Of a DNA stretch of 64,000 nt, positions 53,420 to 62,336 are shown in pieces. Every line of letters starts with the position of its first letter. Position 1 is the first letter of the stretch. The notes beneath the pieces are model-generated. The model searched no databases. It was not told the DNA's origin and worked only from the letters and a program-made list of their open reading frames with translations. A program made the position numbers and the translations under genes. Origin of the DNA: CAZYHS01 sp964647545 (GTDB lineage Bacteria > UBA10199 > GCA-002796325 > 1-14-0-20-49-13); contig CAZYHS010000005.1 in NCBI GenBank assembly GCA_964647545.1, positions 28,122-92,121 of the forward strand, read 5' to 3'.

Positions 53420-53540
53420 CGCCCGCCACGCGAGCCGAGCGTGCAACAAGCCGTTGTTTGCATTTAAAATATGCAAAAGCATGGGCTTGATGGAGCTCTT
53501 GTGTTCGGCTCGCGAGGCGAGGCGGGCGGGCCCGCCCGAT
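53418..53540. repeat. large GC-rich imperfect palindrome at the tmRNA 5' end
   Basis: Outer arms CCCGCCCGCC (53418-53427) and GGCGGGCGGG (53521-53530); inner arms CGCGAGCCGA (53429-53438) and TCGGCTCGCG (53505-53514). The right arm runs on into a perfect 16-base palindrome (53525-53540). The left arm begins within the last bases of tmRNA. It looks like a palindromic repeat element, and an assembly gap lies 65 bases away. Confidence 0.6.
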
Positions 53541-53768
53541 TCTGTAATCAAGCGACCCGAAAAAACGACCTATTTACATTTCAAAGATCCTGCAAGTCTG
53601 TGACTNNNNNNNNNNNNNNNNNNNNNNNNNNNNNNNNNNNNNNNNNNNNNNNNNNNNNNNNNNNNNNNNNNNNNNNNNNNNNNNNNNNNNNNNNNNNNNN
53701 NNNNNCTCTACCCCGCCAAATAACTCTTGTCAAGCGGGGCGGGGCTGGCCTATAAGCCGCAAATTCCT
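53420..53768. other. gene-free region with palindrome, 100-N gap and promoter
   Basis: Between tmRNA and the pseudouridine synthase gene. From left to right it holds the palindrome, 65 bases without visible signals, 100 N at 53606-53705, and a promoter-like sequence. The two gap flanks are not identical, so real sequence may be missing; a small gene or a repeat copy could be hidden here. The tmRNA promoter must lie in this stretch on the minus strand. Confidence 0.7.
53727..53756 (+). promoter_or_regulatory. candidate promoter of the pseudouridine synthase gene
   Basis: TTGTCA (53727-53732), an 18-base G-rich spacer and TATAAG (53751-53756). The -10 ends 12 bases before the ATG, so the leader would be about 6 bases, without a Shine-Dalgarno. 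Confidence 0.45.
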
Positions 53769-54620
53769 ATGAAACTTAGATTACATCAGTTTTTGGCGCG
53801 TGCAGGTGTCGCAAAAAACAACTTTGAAATTACGCAGATGATTAAGAAAGGGCGTGTCAAAGTTGACAACGAAGTGGTCACCGCCGAAAGCTACATTTTC
53901 GACACTAAATCGCGGCAGGTCTTTTTGGACGGAGAACGCATTAAACTCCAAACCGCCCGCTACTTTCTGGTCAATAAACCCAAAGGGCATTCTTGCCAGC
54001 GCGGCGAACATCCGAACGTTACCGATTTATTGATAAATCTGCTATCCACCGAGCCAAGAGCTATGCGCTCGATCTTTGTCGTCGGCCGTCTCGATGTCGA
54101 TACCGAAGGTCTCATTGTGCTGACCAACGACGGCAGCACGGCCAGCAAAATATTGCAGCCGGTCGAAATGATCGAAAAAGAGTACGAAGCGCTTGTCGAG
54201 GGGGTTGTCACCCCCGAAGAGCTCAAAAAGCTCGAAAGCGGCGTTGAAATTCTGGTCGATGACAAGGTTTATAAAACGCGTCCGGCAAAAGCGGTGCTTA
54301 TCAAAAAACAAAAGATCCCGGCCGGAAACAGAAGTAGATCGGTCGTGCGACTTACGATAACCGAAGGCAAAAAGCGGCAGGTAAGGCAAATGCTGGCGAG
54401 CGTCGGTCATCTTGTGAAAAGTCTCAAGCGCGTTCGGATAGGTTCGCTGGCTCTGGAATCGCTCGGTGACCGCTGGGTCGCCGAAGTGACCCGTACCGAC
54501 ATAATGCGCGGGCTTGGGATCGAACATGCGCGTCCGCAACGCGACGAAAATGCGCCAAGGCCCGCTAACAAAGATGACGTAAGAAAAAAGCCGTCTCGAA
54601 ATTTTCGCGCTCGTCGCTGA
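53769..54620 (+). CDS. RsuA/RluB-family rRNA pseudouridine synthase
   Basis: Protein of 283 residues. The N-terminal S4 RNA-binding domain (MKLRLHQFLARAGVA... GRVKVDNEVV) is followed by the catalytic domain with GRLDVDTEGLIVLTNDG, where the Asp is the nucleophile, and ITEGKKRQVRQMLASVGH. The last ~40 residues are basic and low-complexity (RPQRDENAPRP...RNFRARR), as in RluB-like enzymes. The ATG at 53769 fits the S4 domain start; a longer frame begins next to the assembly gap and is not credible. The rRNA target site cannot be told. Confidence 0.92.
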   Translation: MKLRLHQFLARAGVAKNNFEITQMIKKGRVKVDNEVVTAESYIFDTKSRQVFLDGERIKLQTARYFLVNKPKGHSCQRGEHPNVTDLLINLLSTEPRAMRSIFVVGRLDVDTEGLIVLTNDGSTASKILQPVEMIEKEYEALVEGVVTPEELKKLESGVEILVDDKVYKTRPAKAVLIKKQKIPAGNRSRSVVRLTITEGKKRQVRQMLASVGHLVKSLKRVRIGSLALESLGDRWVAEVTRTDIMRGLGIEHARPQRDENAPRPANKDDVRKKPSRNFRARR

Positions 54621-54653
54621 CCGATTTAGAACAAAAGAACCAAAGGGGGATTA

Positions 54654-57392
54654 ATGTCCGTTCAAAGCACTCAAAATGTTTCGAAGGTGTCGTGGCACGC
54701 GTTGTCGTCCGAAGCTGCGCTGAGTAAGCTCGAAGTTTCGGTCGAACGCGGTCTCTTAACCGAAGAGGTCGAAAAGAGGCGCGCGAAATTTGGGGCCAAC
54801 CAGATCACTACCAAAAAAGGGACTCCGGCTTGGCTGAGGTTTCTGCTGCAGTTTCATCAGCCTCTTATCTATATTCTCCTTGCCGCGACTATCGTGACAA
54901 TGTTTTTAAAAGAATGGGTCGATTCGGCGGTCATTTTTACCGTTGTTTTTGTCAACTCGGTGATCGGATTTATGCAAGAGGCCAAAGCGCTTAAAGCGCT
55001 CGACGCTCTGTCGCGCTCTATGGCCTCTTTTGCTACCGTGCTAAGAAACGGCCGCGAGGAGAAGGTTTCATCGGTCGATCTTGTCCCCGGAGACATTGTG
55101 CTGGTTTCATCTGGTGATAAAGTTCCAGCCGATATCAGACTGATTAAAGCGCGTGACTTGCTTGTGAACGAATCGGCCCTAACCGGCGAATCTGTTCCGG
55201 TCGAAAAACGCCTCGCCGCATTAACCGCTGAGACCACGCTGGCCGATAGAAGCAACATGATCTACGCCGGCACGTTTGTCACTTACGGACAGGCGCGCGG
55301 AGTTGTGGCGGAGACCGGCGACTCGACCGAAGTCGGAAGAATTTCCGAACTTATTTCAAGCGCCGATGATTTACAAACGCCGCTTACGATCAAGATAGGC
55401 CAGTTCAGTCATAAACTGCTTTACGTCATTCTTGCTCTTTCGGGGTTGACCTTTGCCGTCGGTGTTATTCGAGGCAATTCGGCCATTGAAATGTTCATGG
55501 CGGCAGTAGCTCTTGCCGTTAGCGCAATTCCCGAAGGTCTGCCTGCGGCCGTAACCATAACTCTTGCGATCGGAGTGGCAAGAATGGCGCGGCGTCACGC
55601 GATCATTCGCAAACTTCCCGCGGTGGAAACTTTGGGGAGCACAAGCGTAATTTGTTCGGACAAGACCGGAACGCTTACCGAAAACCAAATGACCGTGCAG
55701 CAGATATATTGCGGCGGCGCACATTACGGAGTTTCGGGGGGCGGCTATTCCAGCGAAGGGGCAATTGCCAGAGAGGACGGAGCGCAGTCTTTTGGCGAAG
55801 CGGCCCTGCGCGAGATTTTACTGGCGGGCCTTCTTTGCAACGACAGCCGCATAGTCGATAAGGAAGGAAAGCCCGTTGTCGAAGGCGACCCGACCGAAGG
55901 GGCTCTGATCGTATCCTCCAAAAAGGGAGAACCTTTCATTAAGAACGCCGCCGAAAATCTGAAACGCATCGATTCGATCCCGTTCGAATCGGAGCATCAG
56001 TACATGGCGACGCTTCACGAAGAGAAAAACGGCGGTCGGTTCGTTTACATAAAAGGTTCGATCGAAAAACTTTTGCCAAGATGCGTTTCTCAGCTGGCAG
56101 ACGACGGGAAGATAATTTCTATCGACCACGTTCAAATCGAAAAAATCGTCGAAAAAATGGGGTCGTCAGGTTTACGCGTTCTTGCTTTTGCAAAAATGGA
56201 GATGCCCTCCGGAGCCGATTCGATATCGCACGGTGATATCGGCGAGCGGCTGGTGTTTTTGGGACTACAGGCAATGATCGACCCCGCGAGAAAAGAGGCC
56301 ATCACGGCGGTCGCAAACTGCTACCGCGCCGGTATTCAGGTCAAGATGATCACGGGCGATCACGTTGTGACGGCTAAAGCAATTGCACAGAAGCTGGGTT
56401 TAAGACGCAGTCTTGCCGCCGGTAGCGATCATGAGCCGCTTTTGGCGATGTCAGGCAAAGAGCTTGAAAAACTAAGCGACGCCGAATTGCTGAAGGCTGC
56501 TTACGAAGTTTCTGTTTTTGCACGAGTTACGCCAGAGCAAAAATTAAGACTTGTGAAAGCTTTGCAATCGCAGGGGATGATAATCGCCATGACCGGCGAC
56601 GGAGTTAACGACGCCCCCGCGCTAAAGCAGTCGAACATCGGAATCGCCATGGGCTTTGCCGGCACCGAAGTTGCGAAAGAGGCTGCCGACATGGTTTTGA
56701 CCGACGACAATTTTGCCTCGATCGCCGCGGCGGTTGAAGAGGGGCGGTGCGTATTCGACAACTTAAGAAAGTTCATTGTCTGGACGCTTCCGACAAACTT
56801 AGGCGAAGCGCTCGCCATTATTGTCGCAATTTTTGCGGGTCTTATTCTGCCGGTTGCGCCTGTGCAAATTCTCTGGATCAATATGACCACTGCGATTTGC
56901 CTTGGCATGATGCTTGCTTTCGAAGCGAAAGAACCCGACCTTATGCGGCGGCCTCCGCGTGATGCAAAAACTCCAATTATGACGACCGGTCTTGTTGTGC
57001 GAACGCTGATTGTAGGCACCATGTTGGCGCTTGGAGTTTACGGTCTGTTTTTCTATGAGGTCGATGCCGGCGCAAGCGTTGAAGAGGCGCGCACAGCGGC
57101 GGTTGGTGTGCTTGTTATTGGTGAGCTCTTCTATCTTTTTAATTGCAGGTCTTTAACCCGCTCAATGTTCAGGCTTGGGCTTTTTTCAAATACGTGGCTC
57201 CTGTCAGGTGTCGCAATAATGATTGCGCTGCAACTTGCTTTTACCTACGTCCCCGCGATGAACCGCTTTTTTCAGAGCGCGCCACTTTCTTTTGGCGCTT
57301 GGGTGCGGATAGCGATGGTCGGGTTGATCGTCTATTTAGTGATCGAAGCCGAAAAATATGTGCGCAGAAAATTATTGAGCAGGCAGGGGTAA
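54654..57392 (+). CDS. P2-type cation-transporting ATPase (calcium-pump-like)
   Basis: Inner-membrane P-type ATPase of 912 residues. It starts with a cation-ATPase N-terminal domain (WHALSSEAALSKLEVS), then the actuator motif LTGESVPVEK, the ion-binding helix IPEGLPAAVTITLAIGVARM, the phosphorylation site CSDKTGTLTENQMTV with Asp near residue 336, and the hinge MTGDGVNDAPALKQSNIGIAMG. The C-terminal domain has about six helices. The PEGLP motif places it with Ca2+/Mn2+ or related P2 pumps; the ion is not proven. A GGGGG-rich Shine-Dalgarno precedes the ATG. It ends 14 bases from a truncated convergent gene. Confidence 0.93.
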   Translation: MSVQSTQNVSKVSWHALSSEAALSKLEVSVERGLLTEEVEKRRAKFGANQITTKKGTPAWLRFLLQFHQPLIYILLAATIVTMFLKEWVDSAVIFTVVFVNSVIGFMQEAKALKALDALSRSMASFATVLRNGREEKVSSVDLVPGDIVLVSSGDKVPADIRLIKARDLLVNESALTGESVPVEKRLAALTAETTLADRSNMIYAGTFVTYGQARGVVAETGDSTEVGRISELISSADDLQTPLTIKIGQFSHKLLYVILALSGLTFAVGVIRGNSAIEMFMAAVALAVSAIPEGLPAAVTITLAIGVARMARRHAIIRKLPAVETLGSTSVICSDKTGTLTENQMTVQQIYCGGAHYGVSGGGYSSEGAIAREDGAQSFGEAALREILLAGLLCNDSRIVDKEGKPVVEGDPTEGALIVSSKKGEPFIKNAAENLKRIDSIPFESEHQYMATLHEEKNGGRFVYIKGSIEKLLPRCVSQLADDGKIISIDHVQIEKIVEKMGSSGLRVLAFAKMEMPSGADSISHGDIGERLVFLGLQAMIDPARKEAITAVANCYRAGIQVKMITGDHVVTAKAIAQKLGLRRSLAAGSDHEPLLAMSGKELEKLSDAELLKAAYEVSVFARVTPEQKLRLVKALQSQGMIIAMTGDGVNDAPALKQSNIGIAMGFAGTEVAKEAADMVLTDDNFASIAAAVEEGRCVFDNLRKFIVWTLPTNLGEALAIIVAIFAGLILPVAPVQILWINMTTAICLGMMLAFEAKEPDLMRRPPRDAKTPIMTTGLVVRTLIVGTMLALGVYGLFFYEVDAGASVEEARTAAVGVLVIGELFYLFNCRSLTRSMFRLGLFSNTWLLSGVAIMIALQLAFTYVPAMNRFFQSAPLSFGAWVRIAMVGLIVYLVIEAEKYVRRKLLSRQG

Positions 57393-57406
57393 AATCAGAA
57401 ACGCTA

Positions 57407-57883
57407 TCACCCTTCGGAGTGCGAGTGGGTGAAAATTACGACGAACTCGGCGATGCCGGCGGAATTGCCGAGTTTCACGCCACCTTTCGAATCGATAAAT
57501 GTTCCGCGATTGATAAAAACGTCGTCGCCGACTTCAATGTTGTTTCCAAAATTAAAGCGGACGTTCTCGTCGGCGGTGAAATTCTTGCCACATTTTTTGA
57601 AGAGCCGCTCGGCGATAAGACGTCTGAACGGAATTGCGAAGTTTGCGACGGTACTAATTGGAAGCTTGTCGAGCGCGTCCCACAGAAAATGCAAGTAACG
57701 CTCATTCTCGGTGTAACTTAGCTCTTCCATTTTCGGGAGATAGTCGGAGTAGAGCCGCGCTTCCTTTAAAATGCCGGCATCAATTGTGCCGCCCAGCATT
57801 TTTAAAATCTTGCCGGTATTCTTTGCGTCGAGCCCTTTGTCGAAAATTTTTTCGATGGATAGAAGTGTTTTGGCGTTTGTCAT
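57407..57883 (-). pseudogene. truncated left-handed beta-helix acyltransferase
   Basis: The 158-residue frame begins like a maltose/galactoside O-acetyltransferase-type acyltransferase: an N-terminal helical region and then hexapeptide repeats (NIEVGDDVFINRGTFIDSKG, VKLGNSAGIAEFVVIFTHSH). The family continues for several more turns after THSH, but here it ends at once with EG and a stop. The next bases are the end of the ATPase gene, so the missing part is not in another frame. The active-site region is incomplete, so function is doubtful. No Shine-Dalgarno is seen. Confidence 0.6.
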
Positions 57884-57901
57884 GAGCGAAGCATTTTATT
57901 G

Positions 57902-58204
57902 TCAGACCGTAATTTTGCGTTTTTTGGGGTCTTTGTGGCGGCGGTAGAAAATTGCGTTGTGGCCGATCATGCCGACGCATTCGGCGCCGGTCGCTTCTTC
58001 GATCTTTGCGGAGAGCTCTTCTTTTTGCTCTTTCTCTTTGAAATCAACGAATTTCAACTTGATGAGCTCGCAGCCGTCTAGCGCCTCGTTGACTGAACGG
58101 ACAACTCCTTCAACAGCGCCGGCCTTGCCGAGGAATACAACCGGCTTGAAGCTATGAGCCAGCCCGCGTAAATGTTTTCGCTGCGAACCTTTTAATTTTT
58201 CCAC
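57902..58204 (-). CDS. yhbY: YhbY/CRM-domain RNA-binding protein
   Basis: Small RNA-binding protein of 100 residues, linked to large ribosomal subunit assembly in other bacteria. It has QRKHLRGLAHSFKPVVFLGKAG with the CRM-domain GKxG loop and the final GHNAIFYRR strand. The start is GTG at 58204 with GGAGG nine bases upstream. It lies 18 bases upstream of the truncated acyltransferase gene in the same direction. Confidence 0.92.
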   Translation of the reverse strand: MEKLKGSQRKHLRGLAHSFKPVVFLGKAGAVEGVVRSVNEALDGCELIKLKFVDFKEKEQKEELSAKIEEATGAECVGMIGHNAIFYRRHKDPKKRKITV

Positions 58205-58352
58205 TCTAAACCTCCGTTATTAAGTACCGGCGCCGCGTAACACGACCCACAGGTGGTGTCAAATTGCCATTTTCCGGCCAAGAATGTTCTGTTGCTTCGA
58301 TATAACCAAATGAGGCTTGCAAAAAATATGCTGTTGGACGAAATACGACAAG

Positions 58353-59060
58353 ATGACAAAGTCAAAAAAATCTCAATTTGACGGCCGACAAAAGCTTAAA
58401 CGCATTTTAGTCGGCATTGTCGCTGGCATTTTGCTCGCTCCGGCCTCTTCGTTCGCAAGCGGCGCTCAATACTGGCAGTCGTTTAACGTTGAAGGGAAAA
58501 TATATAAAAAACTAAGCCTGCAAATCAGTGAAGAACTTCGTTTTAGTCAAAACATGAGCGAGCTTTACTATTCGCAGGCCGATGTGGGGTTTTCGTACGA
58601 AGTCACAGAATGGTTTAGCGCCGGAGCTCTTTATAGTCAGGTGTTTGAAAGCAGGGGTTACGACGTTGATGAAAACTTTCACACGTGGCGGCAGGAGAGG
58701 CGACCGACGCCAAAGTGGACGTTTAAGTTGAAAACAAAATATGTCACCTTTGCCGATATAAATCAGGTTGAGTTTCGATTTGTTGACGGTTCGAAATTCA
58801 ACGCGCGGTACAGAAACAAGTTTGTGGTGTCGGTGCCGTTTAGTTTCGGCGAGTTTTCTATAGCGCCGAATCTGGCCAACGAAATTTTTATCGACATCAA
58901 CGAAGGGGTTTTTAATATAAACCGCTTTTTTGCCGGCGCCAAAGCGAAGTATACCGAAATGTTCTCTCTCGAGCTTTTCTATTTGCTGCAGTCGTCAAAG
59001 AAAGTCGGCTACTGGTCAGATTTTAGCGCTCTCGGATGCAAGGTCGGGGTGAATTTTTGA
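58353..59060 (+). CDS. DUF2490-like outer membrane protein
   Basis: Protein of 235 residues with a basic N-terminus and signal peptide (LVGIVAGILLAPASSFASG). The mature part is a series of amphipathic strands with alternating hydrophobic residues (YSQADVGFSYEVTEWFSAGA, NKFVVSVPFSFGEF), with the W-R-Q-E-R-R region typical of DUF2490, and ends in an aromatic residue, as barrel proteins do. The function is unknown. I start at 58353 because it gives a normal signal peptide; a TTG at 58317 is possible. The 148 bases upstream contain no other gene. Confidence 0.7.
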   Translation: MTKSKKSQFDGRQKLKRILVGIVAGILLAPASSFASGAQYWQSFNVEGKIYKKLSLQISEELRFSQNMSELYYSQADVGFSYEVTEWFSAGALYSQVFESRGYDVDENFHTWRQERRPTPKWTFKLKTKYVTFADINQVEFRFVDGSKFNARYRNKFVVSVPFSFGEFSIAPNLANEIFIDINEGVFNINRFFAGAKAKYTEMFSLELFYLLQSSKKVGYWSDFSALGCKVGVNF

Positions 59061-59099
59061 CGGAAAAAGCTGCCTTAAACCGATATTTGGAGGGGGCAA

Positions 59100-59921
59100 A
59101 TGAAGCTTACGGTTCTTCTCGACAATAACACAATTATCGACCGCTATTTTTTAGCCGAGCCGGCGTTGTCTTTTTTCATCGAAGACGACGGCAAAAAAAT
59201 TCTTTTCGACGCCGGATATTCGTCGGCCTTCATCGAAAACGCAAAGAAGATGAAGATCGGCCTCGCCAAGCTTGACTACATTGTTTTGTCGCACGGGCAT
59301 CTCGACCACACGTGGGGTTTGAAGCACCTGATTCCGTTGCTCAAAAGAAGTGGAAAGCGCCCAATCCTTGTGTGTCATCCGTCGGTATTTGCAAAAAGAA
59401 AAGATGCCGGTATGGGTGAAATCGGCGCTAACGTGTCACAAAAAGAGCTCTCAAAATATTTCGATGTTGTTTGCACGGCCGAACCCTTTGCCGTCACCAA
59501 GCGTCTGATGTTTTTGGGCGAGATTCCAAGGCAATTCGATTTTGAAGCGAAGCGGCCGGTTGGCAAGGTTTGCTGTGGCTCAAAATACATTGACGATTTT
59601 ATCCGCGATGATTCATCTCTTGTTTACACAGCAAAAGACGGGCTAGTCGTTATTACCGGCTGTGCGCACGCCGGAGTTTGCAACACAACTGCCTACGCGC
59701 TCTCGCTGTTTGGGGAGCAAAAAGTTAAAGACATCATCGGCGGGCTCCACCTTTTGAAGCCCCAGCCAAAACAACTTCGCGGAACTGTTGGTTTCATCAA
59801 GCGCCTGAAGCCCGCACAAATTCATCCGTGCCACTGCACAGATTTCACCTCCAAATGCGCACTTTCAAAAGTGGCGCACGTCGAAGATGTCGGCGTCGGG
59901 CTTAAACTAGAGTTTAAGTAA
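59100..59921 (+). CDS. MBL-fold metallo-hydrolase
   Basis: Protein of 273 residues of the metallo-beta-lactamase fold, closest in pattern to the group annotated as dihydropterin-type synthases or simply MBL-fold hydrolases. The metal-binding motif SHGHLDHTWG is near residue 62, with later ligands in TGCAHAGVCNT and a C-terminal IHPCHCT histidine. The N-terminus (VLLDNNTIIDRYFLAEPALS) and FDAGYSSAFIENAKKM fit this group. A GGAGGGGG Shine-Dalgarno precedes the ATG. The substrate is unknown. Confidence 0.85.
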   Translation: MKLTVLLDNNTIIDRYFLAEPALSFFIEDDGKKILFDAGYSSAFIENAKKMKIGLAKLDYIVLSHGHLDHTWGLKHLIPLLKRSGKRPILVCHPSVFAKRKDAGMGEIGANVSQKELSKYFDVVCTAEPFAVTKRLMFLGEIPRQFDFEAKRPVGKVCCGSKYIDDFIRDDSSLVYTAKDGLVVITGCAHAGVCNTTAYALSLFGEQKVKDIIGGLHLLKPQPKQLRGTVGFIKRLKPAQIHPCHCTDFTSKCALSKVAHVEDVGVGLKLEFK

Positions 59922-59939
59922 GTCAATTGTCGCAGAGCT

Positions 59940-60908
59940 TTATAACCTATCACCAACATTAAATTCGACTGTGCCGCCGGGGGCGTTGTTGCGATAGACG
60001 TTGCAGATGCGCGACGAGTTGCAGGTCGGCGGGTTTGGAGTCAGGCCGGAGCATGTGATGTCGCCGACAAGACGAATGCAATCGGTGCAGTTGACCGGAT
60101 AAACCCCTTTGATGCCGATGTTAGTGCCGCTTACGTTCGGGCCGACCGTCTGATTTTCAATTGGCGAGCCATCTTCGTAGGCCCAGCCGGCATCTGCCAG
60201 TGTGATTGACAACGAAAAATTTACGCCGTTGACCGTGCTGATGTCGACTGCTTCCTGCGTTGTCGATTTTGGATTGAGCGTAAATTCTCCCTGTGTCCAG
60301 CCGTCGGGATAGGTCGATGTCTGACATGACGCAAAGCCGCCGGTTCCGAAACTTCCAGAAATGCATTTGTTGCTTGGATTTGGGACGTAAAGAGTTGAAG
60401 TTGTGCTGCCAGCCGCGCCTAAGGTAACTAGGCATTTGCCGGCGCCGCTCACTCCGGCTTCGTAGTCTGTGCACCAGCCGGCGGTGTAGAGTTCCTGCGC
60501 GGTGAGAAGTTGGCCTTCGGGGCACGCGCCGCCGTAGGCTGCTGTGACAAATCCGATCGTGACCGCGGTTGGCTCGGTGTTAGTGAGTTTAAGTTCGGTG
60601 ATGTTTTCGCCGTCGCAGCCGTTGGAGCAGTTTGCGCTCATGAAGCACGTTGTGCCGCCGTCGTTTGAGTAACCGCTACCACCGCAGCAGTTTCCGTCGG
60701 CGACGCATGCGGAGGGGCAGCCGACAGTGCATGACGAATCGCTGTAGCAGCTTGTTCCGCCATCGTGCGAATAGCCGCTGCCGCCGCAGCAGCTTGTCGT
60801 TGCAACGCATTGCGGAGCGCTAGTTCCACCACCGCATGCGGCAAGTGTCAGCGACACAAGCATCGCCGCCGTTATAATTAATTGTGACGAAAATGTTTTT
60901 GTTTTCAC
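59940..60908 (-). CDS. lipoprotein with tandem cysteine-rich repeats
   Basis: Protein of 322 residues, start GTG at 60908. A signal peptide with lipobox LAAC is followed by two tandem cysteine-rich units of about 34 residues, each containing CCGGSGYS.DGGT.C and ending in a further Cys-x3-4-Cys pair; they probably form small disulfide knots. The rest (about residues 100-322) has no family I recognise and also carries paired cysteines (NCTDCIRL, PPTCNSSRIC). It is likely exposed on the cell envelope. It is divergent from the C45 hydrolase gene, with 137 bases between them. Confidence 0.7.
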   Translation of the reverse strand: MKTKTFSSQLIITAAMLVSLTLAACGGGTSAPQCVATTSCCGGSGYSHDGGTSCYSDSSCTVGCPSACVADGNCCGGSGYSNDGGTTCFMSANCSNGCDGENITELKLTNTEPTAVTIGFVTAAYGGACPEGQLLTAQELYTAGWCTDYEAGVSGAGKCLVTLGAAGSTTSTLYVPNPSNKCISGSFGTGGFASCQTSTYPDGWTQGEFTLNPKSTTQEAVDISTVNGVNFSLSITLADAGWAYEDGSPIENQTVGPNVSGTNIGIKGVYPVNCTDCIRLVGDITCSGLTPNPPTCNSSRICNVYRNNAPGGTVEFNVGDRL

Positions 60909-61031
60909 TTGGAGCCCCCTTTTTTTGACTTCTCTATCAGAGGCCGTAACACTTGTCGTTAAGGAAGTTTGTGTGGGGCCGATTTAATCACTGCGACAAT
61001 CCCTCTCTTTACAAGTCATGGGCAAATTAGT

Positions 61032-61037
61032 TACAAA
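61032..61037 (+). promoter_or_regulatory. candidate -10 of the C45 hydrolase gene
   Basis: TACAAA at 61032-61037 with TTTACA 18 bases upstream (61008-61013). It ends 8 bases before the ATG, the same distance as for the DcrB-like and marC genes, and there is no Shine-Dalgarno. Confidence 0.35.
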
Positions 61038-61045
61038 TAGCGCCT

Positions 61046-62260
61046 ATGAAAAAAATCATACTTTGTTTTGTACTCGCGCTTGTGAGTCTTGTCGGCAGCT
61101 GCGGCGGGTCGGGAAGCTATGGGCTAAAGCTTATTGCAAGTTACAATGGCGCGACCCTCTACAAAACTGTCACGCCAGCCGGTGACGGCAACATCAAAGT
61201 TGTAAGTCTCGTCGGTTCATTCAATGAAATGGGGCGGCAGTACGGCTATCTTCTGGCGACCGACCTTGAAACTTTTTACGACGACGTCGTTCTAGATTAC
61301 CTCGTCGGCGAAAAAGGAATTCCTTACGCCGACTTGCTCGCCGAAGGCGAGGCGACCTATGCCGCCGGCTTAGCAGATACGAAAGAATTTTTGCAGGGAA
61401 TGGCGGAGGGGTCTGAAATTTCGCTCGAACAGATTAAAATTATCAATTCGGCGATGGTCGGCGCGGTTTATGGATGTTCGGCGGTCGCTGCGTGGGGCGA
61501 ATATACAAACGACGGCCCGCTTGTTGTCGGTCGCAATTGGGACATGGTGCCGCTCGACCGCTTTAAAGATTACATGACGGTTGTGGTTTACAATCCGACA
61601 AGCGGCAACTCGGTCGCCGACATTAACTACCTTGGCCAAATTCAGCACAAGCAGAGCGCGATGAACGACAAGGGGTTGTGGATCGACCTGCAGGACGGCA
61701 GCATGATGTCGTCGGCAACCGACGATTCGTATCAGGACGCAAACGACGCCATCATCGAATTTCTCATGAGCGCTTCGACAATGGAGGAGCTCGACGAAAA
61801 GTTTATGGCCGGACCGTCGTCGGCATCTTTTGTGATGACGGCGGCCAGCTCCGAACTTGCCTATTCTTATTTCTGGTGCACGCAGGGCGTTTACCGGTTT
61901 ACCGACGAAGGAAACACCGGCCTCGTTGCGACATCGAACCACTACGTGACCTATCCCGAAGAGTGGACGATCAACACGCTGCCGAGCAATCCGGCGGCGC
62001 AGGGTTACACGGTCATTCGGCGCGACAACTGGATGAGCCTTGCGAACTCTGAAACCTATCGCGGCAAGTTCACCGACGAAACGATGAAGGCGATGTTTGA
62101 GACGACAATTCCAAACGGCGGAGGTTCGTTCCCGACTTCGGGGTACAGCGTCGAAACAGTTTATCAAATCGTAGCTAACCCAAGCGATCTGTCGCTTTGG
62201 ATCAGGCTCCCGAAATATTTCGGCTGGGAAAAAATCGATCTTGCGGGGCTGTTTAAGTAG
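61046..62260 (+). CDS. C45-type Ntn hydrolase / acyltransferase lipoprotein
   Basis: Protein of 404 residues with a lipoprotein signal (MKKIILCFVLALVSLVGSC, Cys19). The catalytic domain resembles C45/acyl-CoA:6-APA acyltransferase-like Ntn hydrolases: FNEMGRQYGYLLATDLE upstream, and the putative nucleophile Cys144 in GCSAVAAWGEYTNDGPLVVG followed by RNWDM. In this family the Cys becomes N-terminal by self-cleavage; here the residue before it is Gly143. It would hydrolyse amide bonds of an unknown substrate in the envelope. A bidirectional terminator follows. Confidence 0.78.
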   Translation: MKKIILCFVLALVSLVGSCGGSGSYGLKLIASYNGATLYKTVTPAGDGNIKVVSLVGSFNEMGRQYGYLLATDLETFYDDVVLDYLVGEKGIPYADLLAEGEATYAAGLADTKEFLQGMAEGSEISLEQIKIINSAMVGAVYGCSAVAAWGEYTNDGPLVVGRNWDMVPLDRFKDYMTVVVYNPTSGNSVADINYLGQIQHKQSAMNDKGLWIDLQDGSMMSSATDDSYQDANDAIIEFLMSASTMEELDEKFMAGPSSASFVMTAASSELAYSYFWCTQGVYRFTDEGNTGLVATSNHYVTYPEEWTINTLPSNPAAQGYTVIRRDNWMSLANSETYRGKFTDETMKAMFETTIPNGGGSFPTSGYSVETVYQIVANPSDLSLWIRLPKYFGWEKIDLAGLFK

Positions 62261-62280
62261 GCCTTCGGATCGTGAAATAA

Positions 62281-62316
62281 AAAACCCGCTGTCTTAAAAA
62301 AGACCGCGGGTTTTTT
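62281..62316. terminator. bidirectional rho-independent terminator
   Basis: ACCCGC-T-GTCTT pairs with AAGAC-C-GCGGGT, flanked by an A-run on the left and six T on the right, so it can serve both the C45 hydrolase gene and the convergent lipoprotein gene. Confidence 0.85.
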
Positions 62317-62336
62317 GTGTGCAATGCGTTTTGTGA

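Noticed and set aside
53331..53603. 90-residue plus-strand frame after tmRNA
   Set aside because: It lies across tmRNA antisense and the GC-rich palindrome and has no ribosome site or recognisable product.
57143..57721. 192-residue plus-strand frame after the ATPase
   Set aside because: It overlaps the ATPase 3' end in another frame and runs antisense to the acyltransferase remnant; no family pattern.
61370..62167. 265-residue minus-strand frame inside the C45 hydrolase gene
   Set aside because: Antisense shadow of a convincing gene; Arg/His-rich composition typical of a mirrored frame.
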